Below are positions 36,654 to 48,729 of a stretch of 64,000 bases of DNA, one piece after another. The translations under genes and the position numbers were made by a program. Under the pieces are notes generated by a model that was not told where the DNA came from, searched no databases, and was given only the letters and a program-made list of their open reading frames with translations. Origin of the DNA: Sinohyriopsis cumingii (lineage: Eukaryota > Mollusca > Bivalvia > Unionida > Unionidae); NCBI GenBank assembly GCA_028554795.2, contig CM068842.1:53519608-53583607 (forward strand), read 5' to 3'. Position 1 is the first letter of the stretch; each line of letters begins with the position of its first letter.

Positions 36654-37878
36654 ATGCAAATGAACATTATTGTAAGTTTTGTGGGATGCAAAAAGAAAGG
36701 TGGCCATTCCTTGTCATGCTTATAAGCTTTTATCTCGTTTCTAGAAACTCTATCTACTGCAAATCTAAGTTCGAAAAGAAAACAAAATATAGTTACAATT
36801 CGTATCCTTGTGACGCCACATTATATCCATAAACTAATGGTATGCATGCCCAATTTTAAACGTATTAGTTTTTGTCGAGAATAACACATTTTACATTTGT
36901 ATATAATATAGCCTGTTCTTAAATGCTCATTATTATTTTTTTTAAATTTTAAAGTATATTTGAGCAAAAGTTTGAAGTTAGGTCGTTCATCATTACGAAT
37001 GAAATGTGAAAACCAATAATCATCAGCAGAGCACTTAGTTTTTATTTTTCCTTTCGGAACTAAAGTAATATTACCTCTCATAAAAGAAATATCAACCACG
37101 TTTATATTTTACATTTATCATTTTACATACGTGTGGAGGTCTTGGTGCATTTAGTAATAATTTTCTTGTCTATTGTATTATCAGATTCTTTATTTTATTG
37201 GCATGCATAAAAATAATTAAGATGTTTATTTTAAACCAAACATAAATGCACGAAATGTTTAGTGAGAATTATCCACTATTCAAGGGGCTTTAATTCATAC
37301 AAACCACATTTGTTTTTCAGGCCTGTTTCCTCTCAGTATATTTATTTGGTCTGATAGACAAATTGGCTTCCAATCCAATAGAACGATCGTGTCTAGAGCT
37401 TAGCCACGAAAACGAACAAAGAGAGGTTAACAAGACTTTCGCAAAATTTCTTCAAGATCCGGTCTTATCAAGTTATATGTTCAACGTGATTCCAGGAATG
37501 TTCGATGCAAGCGTAAATTCTGATGATGAAAGATGCAGGACACACTCGAAACCTTTTCGCCTCCATGTCTATGGACCTAGAAGGTGTGACGTCCAAGACA
37601 GTAGAAGAGGACTAAACAGCGTTTCTTCTTGCCCTTGGTCGATAGAAATGGAGACGGACAATTTTAGGTTTCCCAACACGATTGCCAGAGCAAGGTGTCG
37701 CTGTTCAAGTTGCAGATCTAATTCTAAGGGCAAGTGCCAGCCTGTCGAATCATATATCCCCGTCGTCCGAAAGTATTGTGACATCAGGACATTGCGTTAT
37801 GAGTATGTGCCTTGCGTGGAGAGAGTACCAGTGGGGTGCACATGCATACCTACTAGGCCATATGTAGATAGCAACTGA
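36654..37878 (+). CDS. IL-17 family cytokine, gene 2 (two exons)
   Basis: Exon 1 codes 36654-36671 (six codons, MQMNII) and ends at ATT|GTAAGT. The intron is 36672-37320 (649 bp, acceptor TTTTTCAG). Exon 2 codes 37321-37878. The splice is phase 0 and the product is 191 residues. Exon 1 and the start of exon 2 together form the signal peptide (core ACFLSVYLFGLI, cleavage near residue 21). The IL-17 domain has CPWS (110-113), DNFRFP, ARCRCSSC (130-137), Cys145, IPVVRKYC (152-159), Cys171 and VPVGCTC (175-181), the family's Trp and cystine-knot pattern. Expected role: secreted dimeric ligand for IL-17 receptors in innate defence. Its promoter carries a perfect kappaB site and a TATA box. Neighbouring genes of the same family lie on the same strand. 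The family call is certain; exon 1 is inferred from donor, phase and signal-peptide fit. Confidence 0.93.
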
Positions 37879-39394
37879 TCTCAAAGCTGGATCCAAAAAG
37901 CACTCTAGTCAATAGGTTCTACGTAATACTCGGCGAGTCATTTTATTTTTATGCTGTATCAACAGTCATTTTCCACAGTAATTTTATGCTGTATCAAATC
38001 AACAGTAATTTTTTATTTATAAATGGGCTATATCTGATAGATAACCAAAATTATCTTCTGTGTTGGTGGAAGTTGCAGTATTGTCATTTTACAGTATTTT
38101 TATTTTCAGATTGTTGGACTTCGGAAATGTAATTAATTTACCGAACTCTTTATTTGCTCTTCCGTAGACGTAATCTGATTTAATGGAGTTAGTGACAGCC
38201 CTTTTTTGTTTTTAGTTTTTAAGACTATGTATATTTTGAAGTATGTAAACCAGTCAAATTTGAATTTCCTCATAGACATCTCCCTCGATTCGAGATATAT
38301 TGATTGACATATTGTCAATACCTATAACATTAGTGTCCAAAAATATATATCAAAAAAAATAATCGGCTGTCCAAATGGACTCGCAATGCCTGATTAAGGG
38401 GACAAAGTTTTAACTGGCCAGTCAATGATTGGTCCCTAAATATGGCTGAAAACATTTGCTATAAGTACCGTACAAACACTTTTCAAATCTCACTGCACCA
38501 AACAAGCGGCATTTTATGTATTCCAAGTTTTGGAGGCATTGGTCGTTTTGTTTAGTGATGGCTTCTGATAGCTCTGATAGCTAAATAATACATGTAGCGA
38601 TATCGATTGCCGATTGCTATAAAGCACACACTAGATTTTCAGACCTAATATCGAACAATTAGATTAAGACGAGTAGTACTATCCTTTCCACTCTTCTATA
38701 TCTACACAATAGTTACAAGTGTTATATTAATTATCGTATTTCAGTCATGAGTATATTTAAAAAAAGGAATATAACTTTTGTAAAGCATGAAACTGACTGT
38801 CAATCGCCTGCCATTATTTGGATATTATGACTACGCCGGACATTGTTTGTTCGAAGTAAATCGCCGTCCGCTGTATTCGTTTGAAAGAACTTTAAGGAAC
38901 AATTTATCGTTTCGAGTATCAGTTCGTTTTCATTTGATATGTTCATATTTGTGTTGATTTTAAATTAGAGGATCGTCGATCTATTTGAGCTATACATACT
39001 GCCTAAGTTCATTGTTTGGTTTCAATGTCGCCTTACGTTATATGTTAAAAATTTCAGGGATGGATACAAATCCAGTTGTCATTTTCTCCTATTCAGGATA
39101 TAATGGTTATTTAAACTTCTGTACGAGCGTCATTTGTAACTTTATAGGTGTTTTATTTTTTTTTGTCCAGGTATTCAGGTGAGTTATCCGTCTCTTCAAT
39201 TGCTCATATTATTCTCTGTTTGGAAGTTCTTACTATCGTGCTAATATTAATTGGGTGCAAAGATAACAATATCCATCCAAGGTCGAACGTGGCGTATGAT
39301 GAATCATGTATAAGTCGTATGTAGGAAGAATCAACAATGCTATCCCCGTTCTTATTTCTGTTACACGCTATAATAACCTTGAGTCTTCTGTCCC
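37879..39394. other. 3' flank of gene 2 and non-coding stretch
   Basis: No clear AATAAA signal occurs in the first 400 bp after the stop. A 45-bp imperfect duplication ('ttttatgctgtatcaa', 'cagtaatttt') is present at about 37940-38010. No other gene is seen. Confidence 0.4.
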
Positions 39395-39416
39395 GGGGGG
39401 GGGGGGGGGGGGGGGG
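39395..39416. repeat. Poly(G) tract, 22 G
   Basis: An uninterrupted G run, striking in AT-rich DNA and able to form G-quadruplexes. Length errors in assembly are likely here. Confidence 0.9.
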
Positions 39417-40608
39417 CAGGATAAATATATAATTATTACTGATTACTGATTTTATCAGTGGGAAAAAAAAAGATTATTTAAAAAAGCAGTCAGGCTCTTT
39501 TTGCATTGCATTCTCAGATATATTTTTTTTCTTTCACATTAATTTCTGTTTGACTGATTGTGCGATGTAAACTATGACAAAAGACCACACCGAATGATTG
39601 GTGTCATGATGTCAACATTAAAGGAAATGTGCACAAAGGGTAGTTCCCTTTTTCGGGATGGAGATAATCGACACATTGATATTGGTTATTTAAATTTGCT
39701 ATCGATAGCTAGTTGACAACAGCAGTAGTTCTCTCGTCATATAATATCATTTATCAAAAGGGGTTCCCCCTACCTTTTTATTATAAACTTATCGAGCATG
39801 CTATAGAAGGCAGGTAGCTCAGTCAAGATAGATTAATCGGAATGTTCAAATGCCATTCAGAGTAAACATCCGTGTTCTAACTTTTACCAACATAGATTCA
39901 GTAGACTACTGTTCATGTTGGAATAACTAATGTCAAGTTCCTTTTACAAGAGCATATTAATGCGGTAGGAGGACCTGGTGCAGAATACGCCCACCTCCGT
40001 TTTGTTGGCACCCCATGACTCCGTCCCAGCACATGATGGTAAATAGTTGGAGGTATAACCCTGTGTTACATTTCCAAACCCAACACACACACTACATTTC
40101 ACTGCGATGCGGTTCCCACGAACTTGCCTATTTACACTTTATATTAGGCACATTTTCATTGATTAAATTACGTCAATCAAAATGTGCCTCAAATAAACTC
40201 ATCCTAATAATATAATATTAGTGTGACTGTCATTAACTTTGTGACTCCATTTAAATAGCATTGGTATTGTTATCAGGCTCGTTCTTCAATTTTTACCGAT
40301 TGACAAGTCTGGAAGTTTTTATGCGTTTAAGTTTATCAGCAAAGTTGAAGTGTCGTACAATGTAGTGTTCATTGCTTTAAGCTGATGTGCATGTATGTTC
40401 AGTAATTTGTTTATCTAACATTTCTAATTGTCATGTCTCAAGTGGAATAGCATGCAACTCCTCTTCAATTCATATTGCTATTACTAAAATATATTGCTTA
40501 CCTCAGGGAAAGAGACTAATATTTAGTGTTGTAATACACAATTAAGACAGTTTTTCTTTTATTGCATTCAATGCGTTATGTCAGATTTGCAGTGGAAGAG
40601 GCGTTTGC

Positions 40609-40612
<4 letters not shown>
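39417..40612. other. Non-coding stretch
   Basis: No gene recognised. Confidence 0.4.

Positions 40613-40641
<29 letters not shown>
40613..40641. repeat. (GA)n microsatellite
   Basis: About 14 GA units. Confidence 0.95.
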
Positions 40642-40645
<4 letters not shown>

Positions 40646-40706
40646 CACTGCCATACTTTATTTATTGCATCTTCATAATGATCTCAAATTGTATTTATGA
40701 GTTTGT

Positions 40707-40905
40707 GTGACTGTTCGAACTTTAACTGTACTCACGTGTTTGTGTGACTGTTCGAGCTTTAATTGTATTCATGTGTCTGTGTGACTGTTCGAGCTTTAAT
40801 TGTATTCATGTGTTTGTGTGACTGTTGACTGTTCGAGCTTTAGTTGTATTCATGTGTTTGTGTTGACTGTTCTAGCTTTAATTGTATTCATGTGTTTATG
40901 TGACT
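40707..40905. repeat. 37-bp tandem repeat, ~5 copies
   Basis: Units of 'tgactgttcgagctttaatt' plus 'gtattcatgtgtttgtg', with one copy carrying an internal 7-bp duplication of 'tgactgt'. Confidence 0.92.
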
Positions 40906-41930
40906 GCGATTTATTGCATAATGCATACGTTTTGACCTTGAAACTTCCTTCCGAGAGTGCGTTTTAACGTATAATTTCTAACATGATATAGCGTGTTTTT
41001 CTGAATGAAGTGATAAGTAAAACAAGCTATTTTCGGAAATCGATTGAAGGACTACTTAATGGCAGGTTAGATACATAAGCATGGTAACTTTATAAACGAT
41101 TTTCGAAAACTTTTGTTTAAAATGAATAATAACTATTGAATTAAGCATAATATTTTTGAAAGTGTATATTTTGAAATAGGAATATTTTTTCCAGATTTCA
41201 GCTTGACACGTGAGCAAAACATATATGCTTGGTTTTGATTTTAAAAACAGAACGCAAATTGGAATTATTTTAGCTTTCCGTACAAATGTCTTGGAACTGG
41301 TCAATGAAAAAGGTCACAACATCTCGGCGTGGAAGAGCTTTAGCGGGGCAGTACATATTGAAATTATGTGCAGAGAATCTAATTTACCTAGATTTCGATT
41401 GAAAGAATTTTTGAATTGGAAAGAAGATTTACTATGTATTCACTTTTATTAGGAATATTCCAATTTTCCGATTTTTGTACATTCTGTGATTACTACGAAC
41501 CACAAATTTGAAGATCTCACTTAACGCTGGGTCTAAGTAAGAAACATGACAATTGGTCAATCTAAAAGCAGAAATACCAATACATTGTTGCGTTTTTTTC
41601 TTCTTCGGGGAATGGAAGGAACTATGTTTTTAATTTCCGAAACCATGTGAAAATATAGCCGCGACAAAAAATAAGTTCACTAGTTCACACAATTTTTGTA
41701 CTTTTTAATAGACTCTACGCTCATATAATTTAAGACAATACAATAGCCGTGTATCAAGAATATCACCTAGATGTGGTATTATGAATATATTTCTTAAATT
41801 ATTTTAGCTATTTCTTTGATACACATCTGGGACTAAACGATGTATATGACATAAAAAAACATATTTCATCTGATAAGTTTTCATGAAGGTAGTCCATTTA
41901 GTGTTTGAATATTTAATATATATGGGCATG
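40906..41930. other. Non-coding stretch
   Basis: No gene recognised. The overlapping open frames at 41056-41452 (80-82 codons) on opposite strands have no motifs. Confidence 0.4.
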
Positions 41931-42220
41931 ATTTGGATTTTTAACGTAGATTTAATAACTGTCGAGTCATATCGCTACCATATCTGCAGTATGGCAGTTT
42001 AAAGTGATGTCTATCACCGGGGCATCATGTCCCACCCAGTCTCATTATCCTGGCACCAGGCCGACCAGTCCTAACGCTAACCTCGTAATGCTGAGATCCA
42101 AACGAGGCAGCTGCTATTACAATTTTTATAAGTGTTTGGTATGATTTGGCCGGGGTTCGAACCCGCGACTGCTCGCATCCGAGGCGGACGCTGTAACCAC
42201 GTAGGCGACCAGAGCGGTCC
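41931..42220 (-). mobile_element. tRNA-derived SINE with intact B box
   Basis: Read on the - strand: GGACCGCTCTGGTCGCCTACG, 'gcgtccgcctcggatgc', B box GGGTTCGAACCCC (perfect), then the body with 'cttataaaaattg' and 'aggttagcgttagga', ending 'ttaaaaatccaaatcat'. This is the best-preserved tRNA head of the four copies. The RNA polymerase III promoter looks usable. Confidence 0.9.
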
Positions 42221-42577
42221 TGAATATTTATTATAAATGAATGATTGAACTAGATTTTAGTGTAGTTCCCATGTTAAATGTGAGTGTGTTTGCTGTCATA
42301 CGTCTTTGTTAGCATATTTCTGGTATTTGTTATATATTTATGTTGATGCTAGTACTCTTGTTTTGAAAATAAAGACGCTTTATTTTACTCAAACTTTGAT
42401 TTTATTATTCTTTAAAAATTCCATTGTTTTGACAATACACTGTTTATTACCGTAATACTTCATAGAACACAAAAACCCAAACTTAGGTAATATAATACTT
42501 GCTGCAGTTGATGACGAACTTGAAAATCAGGTACATACGTACATTCATTCATTTATGGATATATATGTATATAGCTA

Positions 42578-42719
42578 CCTACACTAACCTCTTTATGCTG
42601 AGCGCCAAGTGAGGCAGCTGTTAGTACCATTTTTGTAAGTCTTTGGCATGACTCAGCCGGAGATCGAACCCACGACCTCCGAGGCGGACACTCTAACCAC
42701 GGGGCCACCGGAGTGGTCC
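42578..42719 (-). mobile_element. tRNA-derived SINE, 5' half
   Basis: Same family on the - strand, with head GGACCACTCCGGTGGCCCCG and B box GGGTTCGATCTCC. It breaks off after 'aagaggttagtgtagg', so the 3' half of the body is missing. It lies about 360 bp from the previous copy in the same orientation. Confidence 0.88.
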
Positions 42720-42787
42720 GTACATACATACATACATACATACATACATACGACCTTACGTACTGTCTTACGTGCGTGCGTGCGTGC
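42720..42787. repeat. (CATA)n and (GTGC)n microsatellites
   Basis: CATA repeats at about 42722-42751 and GTGC repeats at about 42770-42787 follow the SINE head directly. Confidence 0.9.
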
Positions 42788-44989
42788 ATACCAAATGTTC
42801 TTTACTAGTTAAATTATTCTTTGGTACCGGAACTTTAGCCGCTTTGTGGGAATTCCATGAAGGTAAGGGAAACGATCACCTCTCCAAGCAATAATGTCAC
42901 TCATATTTCACGTATTGGATTCATTTGTTAAACAGAAATATCGAATACATGTGATCATATAATAATTCCAACACAAGTTCAACATATTTTTAATATGTCA
43001 GACATATTGAATTTTAAAACATATACATAAATGGGTTGACTTCGTATATGTGATCACATTTCATATATTTTTAACTGGTATTTATATCAACTGTAGTAGG
43101 TATTGGGTAGAGAGTTTTAGCTTTATATCTGTAGCATTCATCAAGGTCATTAAAAAAGACACGCACATACGCACACAAATCGCTCCGACAGGACATTTAT
43201 TGAATATATTACTTAATGTATCAGGTTTAAATCTCCCGAAATTGACGATCTCCTAGGCATTATTCAACAATGCATACTACTTTGAAGACATACCCGCAGA
43301 AAGGATTGGAACCTAGTCGTGGACATAAACAGTTATGCTTTTCAGACACACTCGCATGGAGAACCAGCAATCAACTCTTATTTAAAATACACAATCACTC
43401 TGTATTCCTCACAGAAACCAAAGCAGATTGAAGATACTACAGAAATTTACGAATATTCACCAGAGGGGTTTAGTCATGGAAAATGGAACCAATTCAATGG
43501 GTGCCTTAACCCATTATCTCGGGTTTGATTCTCGGTATTGATGGAGACTTTTTTGATGTGATGAAAGAAATCGTAAAATCGTGGCTGATGCTTCTCATGG
43601 ACAAGAGGTCTCAGCATGACTTCGTATTTCAGCAGATGCCGTGAAATTTCCAATCAAGGGAAGAAAGACATGCTTCCCTATCACATCATATTGTTCAAAA
43701 GTGTGAAAAATCTCACTCAATGCAGTAAACGTAGGCCTACCTGTCTGCTATTACGGTAGCATCCACCTAAAATTATGTCGAATACTATAAAATTTATAGA
43801 TCTAGCATATATATGCCTCATGTTCTGGGAAGTACAAGAGGAAAATACCAAACCACGTCAAATTCATCATTACGTTTATTCGGTTTTGCAAACAAGAAAA
43901 AGTTGATGAAAAGTGTAAACAAGAATTTGGTTACTGAAGACATCATGATTTATCGAATCTATATTGTTAAATCATCACTAATTCAGAGGAAGAAAATGTA
44001 TTCTTTCTGAACAAGGGACAATGGAAATTTCATGCAATGCAATAAGACATCACAAAAAGCCTTACAAAATTTACAATAAGACGGTCTAGAGAAAGACATT
44101 TGACATTGCTGTCCGAATATATCAACAACATCCTCGTGGTCGATGACGATTGCATTTTAACTTCTGAGAACTGAAGCCTAGCTTTCCAGCTCCACTAATA
44201 TTTCAAAATGCAGTCTGCATACTGCCGCCAGTTTACTCATTTTACCAACGTGTACGAGTTTGTAAACAAAACGGATGTACACTTTGATCAAGTACCTCAC
44301 TGATAGACAAATAAGCTCGTGTTCCCCAACTGTCGTAAGATTTCAACATATAGGCTTATAAAATTTTGCATGTTGCATGTTTTAAAATGGCATTTGTCAT
44401 CCACTTCATTGCATTTCAGTCTGATATAGCATGAGTGTCTAATGCTAATACATGTTTTCAGGTCAAAATGTTAATTTCCCACCGCGTAATATTTACACGT
44501 TTATATGTTTTAATCGTTTCTATAACAACTGTCTTTCATTCATTCTGTCGCGTATCCTATTTTGCTTACAATTCAGAAGAGAGGGTCATGACCTCACATT
44601 ACCTGTCATGTATAATATAATATATAATCTGTTTGCTTTATATTCGTTCCACCAAAAATATATTTGCTTTTGATGACTATTGTCGTCGTTCTAGTGATTG
44701 AATCTATAATTTGGCATGGAATGATATGGATCGTTTGTCTCTAGGTCCAGAAGCATTCATGTGACGGAACGTTTTAACTTTGATGAGTACATTTGCACAA
44801 AAAACAATTTATTTTATATCAGGTGTGAAAGTGATTTTCAAGTATATACACCTGTTCATGAACTCAATCCCTAATAATCATGCCACGGAATTGTATAAAT
44901 CATTTTATGTATTACATACATGTACTCGGATTTCGTTTTTTGTGTACAATGATACCCGAGGCTGATTTATGTATATTGTACAATATTTC
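42788..44989. other. Mostly non-coding; possible decayed retroelement frames
   Basis: From about 43320 to 44160 the + strand shows several short coding-like frames broken by stops, and near 44118 a run YINNILVVDDD that is faintly reminiscent of a reverse-transcriptase catalytic strand. The evidence is too weak to call an element. The rest has no visible gene. Confidence 0.25.
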
Positions 44990-46200
44990 CAAACAGTGAG
45001 TTCGGTTCATCCTATGCCGTACGTGCAAAGTGCTTTCGATGGGAAAAACCGAATACTTAAACCGCACAGACAATGTACGGCTGCATCGTCTGTGTATGAA
45101 TGTCTCACCGTCAGACTAAAATCTTCACATTACGGAACGTCTTATCAATGAGCGGTCTACTTTAGGACCTGCACATCTTAAGCTGTAGAGGTATGAGAGC
45201 TGTTTATTAGTTTTTTGTGTATAAGTTATAAAAAATGTACTACCATTTTTATTTTTGTAGATTTTCTATGTAACTTCGGCTTGCGTAAGATAATGCAACT
45301 ACTTTATATTCTTGTTTGTGACTTAGCAAGAGATTTATATTAGCAATTGAAGTTGCATTTTTTAAGAAACGTTTAGTATCGTAGGATTCTTATAGGGCAC
45401 CGGTAGATTCACTTCTGAACCTGTTCATTGTTTTCTAATTATTGTGCCAATAATGTGATCTGTATAGCTTACTGTATATAACTTCATTACATTTTCATTG
45501 TATATGCCCGTGTCATGCATGGTACACGATGTCAGCTGATTGGAGTCTACGTGGTAGAACTGAGTGAATAGTGTTGCTGGTCAAGTAGTAGGTAACCAGG
45601 CGTTGCTGACCGATTGGTGAGCGCTGATTGCTTGATTAACCAAGGAATTGAATGGTGGTTGCTGAATACCTGGAATACTGACTGCTTGATTGACCATTGT
45701 AACTGGTAGCCAATGTGCTGGTGACGGATTGTATAACTCTATACATGTAATCTTTTAGCCGTGAGCTACTTTTGGGGTTTGTAATACCCAGTGTTTTGCG
45801 GAATGCAGATATATTTTGTATGTCTGTCCCATTGTTTTCATCATTTTACTATTTGAGTAAAATACCTAATTTTTCACTATTTGAGTGAATATATTTTACA
45901 ATATGAGTAAAGTACCACATTTTTTACTATTTGAGTAAAACACCATTATTTCCGTCGATTGAAATTACTTTGAATCAATCACCCTTGTCCTTGTACTGTG
46001 TAAGGGCGTTTATCTGTATTTTCATTTGTTGAGTTATTTGGTTCGTGCGCATTATGTTAATATGTTTAATATTTGGATCTTATACACGCATGTATTAATC
46101 ATAATTCTTATCTCATTCAAGTCATTCATCATTAAGCATTGTATTTGTATCACCATCGAAAGTGTTCTTTTATAAATCCGAAACCAATCCAGTTTATGTT
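44990..46200 (+). repeat. Large dispersed repeat, copy B
   Basis: Shares three collinear segments with copy A (25580-28470), at roughly 75-85% identity by eye. It includes the distinctive 'ttttactatttgagtaaaa' series and 'ggttcgtgcgcattatg'. It lacks most of the middle of copy A and has about 340 bp of its own at 45195-45535. It ends 400 bp before the NF-kappaB site of IL-17 gene 3. Confidence 0.65.
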
Positions 46201-46599
46201 GTTACAAATCAATAGCATTAACAATCGTCTACTGGAAGTTACCCAATGTCAGTAATTTAACAGGTATCGTGTGATAGTCGACTCTATAATTGGATGTGTA
46301 TTGCTTCCATGTGATCTCCACTGTTATTGGTAAACCTTTAAATAAATCGTTATCAAAAGACTAATACAAATGTTAATGTGAGCTGTAATTTTTCGTAGGC
46401 TTACAAATCTTTTGATCAAGTATTGACCTATCATTAGTTTACACCTTCTCCATTTAACAAATGCTACCGGGAAATATGTTTTGGAGCAAAGCCTAAGTGA
46501 TCATACATTTCTGATGTTAGTGAATGTTTGATCCATTACCTCAATCGGAAATACACGCAGTCAGTTTATAGTCGGACCATCATTGAATAAATTAGATTT

Positions 46600-46611
46600 G
46601 GGGATTTCCCC
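46600..46611 (+). promoter_or_regulatory. NF-kappaB site, IL-17 gene 3
   Basis: GGGGATTTCCCC contains a perfect GGGRNWYYCC match and is nearly palindromic. It ends 28 bp before the TATA box, the same arrangement as in gene 2. Confidence 0.7.
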
Positions 46612-46639
46612 ACATCTATTTTAGGATCTACATATTTGC

Positions 46640-46646
46640 TATAAAA
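46640..46646 (+). promoter_or_regulatory. TATA box, IL-17 gene 3
   Basis: TATAAAA lies 57 bp upstream of the start codon. It predicts transcription starting near 46670 and a 5' UTR of about 25-30 bases. Confidence 0.6.
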
Positions 46647-46696
46647 GTTTTGATACGATCTTCAATTTTATAATCAATTCAGAAACGTCCGATAAC

Positions 46697-48387
46697 ATGC
46701 ATGGCCAAAGTAATTTAATTAGGAGACCTAATTTGATTGTAAGTATATTATAACATCATATCAGAGGGGAATGCCTAAAACATATTAGCTATACTTTTAA
46801 CGTGATTTGACTAGCATTCACTTTTCATTCAGTTTACATTAAATCAGTTATCAATATGGTGTTGATGCAGATTATGTTCGTAGTCAGAGACTTTGTACAA
46901 CTTCCACAAAAATAATGTTGAAATCCAAATGTAATTATTCTTAAAATGTAACGGATTTTCTAATGCTTTTCGTTACTTTTAGTTACCTTTGGCTTGTACA
47001 TCCACATATACATTTGCTTTTTCAAAACACAGTGTAGGATAAAGATGGGCAAACGTTTGAATAAATTATATTATTTCAATTCATGCACTCTCATCATACT
47101 TTGTATAACATTTTTATGTCCAACAAAAGGCTATTGCAGAATGGGAAGAATAAGCATTTATTATGTATTATTATATCCAGACATATTTTATAGTTCGTTC
47201 TTTAGAGCTACGTTTTGAATCAATTCATATATTTGCTTTTCCTATGAAAGTGAATACAAACATTATCCGTCTTTCTCAGACGATAGTTTAAATATCTAGC
47301 TTTGAGGGAAGTTAATTGGAATTAGACAATTTAATATATCCTACCTTTTTATTATGTATGTATTTTCTCTTGAAACGAGTATTTCAATAAGAGAGCGGAA
47401 TAATCGTCCCGTTTTCATGGAACAATTGAAAATATAAATATTCTCAATATTTGTTTTCCAGAAATGCATGAAAGCGACACATTGTTCATAGGATTAAAAG
47501 TCATATCTTAAAGCTTGGATATTGGTCAGAATCGTAGAAAGACAGCAAAACATTGACTTTTTCCTCTAAATCTGCATTTACAGCAAAGCACCGTTGAAGT
47601 AGTAGATATACAACAACAATAATTAATAGTGAGATCTAGGCCAATTATGTTTGACAATAGAGGTGATTTATGTGACTATAATGTGTTTTCTTTCTTTTAT
47701 TGCATACAGTTCTCTTCTTGATTGATTCGTTTTCCTAATGCCGTAATTATACAGCAATCGCTCCTTCATCCCCCTAATTTTCTCTCAAACCATAACAAGC
47801 AAAAGCTATTTACTTTTCTTCAGGTCAGCATTTTTCTCCTACAACTTGGCATCATATACCTCCCAAGATGTACTGCATTTCAGCATTCCACTTGCAAGGA
47901 ACCGCTAAACTATTCCGAACTGATTTTAAACGAGTTTCTTCGTTTTATCAACGACCCGACATTAAAACGTATTGATTACACGTTTCTCACTATACACGAG
48001 GTTTATAAAAATGTCTTGGAGAAATCAAGGAGTTACAGAAAATACCAAGATTACCGGATATGGCTGTCGGGAAACAGGCAATGCGGGAAGCGAATTCACG
48101 AAAGTAGTAATGATACCGAGCCGATGCACATCACCTCCACGTGTCCTTGGTACTTTGAACTTGATTACGACCCGCTCAGAATTCCGTCAAATGTTGCCAG
48201 AGCAAGATGTAGCTGTAAAACATGTGAAAAGAAGGGAGTTTGTGCTGAAGTCATGTCGTATATACCAGTTGTTAGAAAAGTTTGCAACATTTCTGTTCCC
48301 AGACCCGAGGAACTGGAGTTTGAATATCATGCGGATGTGGAGGAAATACCTGTGGGATGTTCATGCCGGTTAAGAATGGACGTGTAG
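46697..48387 (+). CDS. IL-17 family cytokine, gene 3 (two exons)
   Basis: Exon 1 codes 46697-46738 (14 codons, MHGQSNLIRRPNLI) and ends ATT|GTAAGT. The intron is 46739-47823 (1085 bp, acceptor TTTTCTTCAG). Exon 2 codes 47824-48387. The splice is phase 0 and the product is 201 residues. The signal peptide has a basic N-region from exon 1 and the core VSIFLLQLGIIYL from exon 2, with likely cleavage after CTA (about residue 32). The cytokine domain has CPWYFELDYD (121-130), RIPSNVARARCSCKTC ending at 148, Cys154, IPVVRKVC (161-168) and IPVGCSC (189-195). The open frame runs 34 codons upstream of the acceptor through intron sequence; those residues are not part of the protein. It is probably a secreted IL-17 receptor ligand, with likely NF-kappaB control. 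The family call is firm; exon 1 is inferred. Confidence 0.92.
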
Positions 48388-48729
48388 CGATTGAAAAAGG
48401 CTATTTATATACCATGTAAAATCAACAAAAGCCTCCAGCTGTATGTTATATATTTAATGAATATGTTAGACTTCAGTTTATATGTATCAAATGCTTAAAT
48501 AAGTTGCAAACTTTTCTGATGATTCTGTTGTCAAAGACCGTTATTATTATTATTATTATTATTCGCATCTCTCCTTTATACACACACCTTACAGGTAACT
48601 CGGGAATTCGGATCGAGATCACTACATCTAAACAAACTGTGCACTCCAAACTCACTGACTTAATGTGAATATGGTAGCTAATATAATAAAAATCATCATC
48701 ACAATAACTTTTACACCTTATGTTATATC

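Noticed and set aside
37363-37365. TTG at 37363 as start of gene 2
   Set aside because: It would remove the hydrophobic signal core encoded just upstream. The spliced start at 36654 restores it with a consensus donor in phase 0.
42165-42220. tRNA-like sequence with perfect B box as a tRNA gene
   Set aside because: It is the head of a SINE: related copies occur at 34.3, 42.6 and 56.9 kb with the same non-tRNA body, and no tRNA cloverleaf can be completed.
43319-44160. Possible reverse-transcriptase remnant (YINNILVVDDD)
   Set aside because: Only one weak motif; the flanking frames show none of the expected RT landmarks such as MPFG or VPK. Left as an uncertain note.
47722-47823. Upstream 34 codons of the gene 3 open frame as protein N-terminus
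   Set aside because: The frame starts at TTG, has no signal-peptide pattern there, and a strong acceptor at 47823 opens the real exon. The 14-codon exon at 46697 gives a better N-terminus.
47972-48373. 133-codon frame overlapping gene 3 exon 2, and similar shadow frames over genes 1, 2 and 4
   Set aside because: They are alternative frames of IL-17 exons without family motifs.
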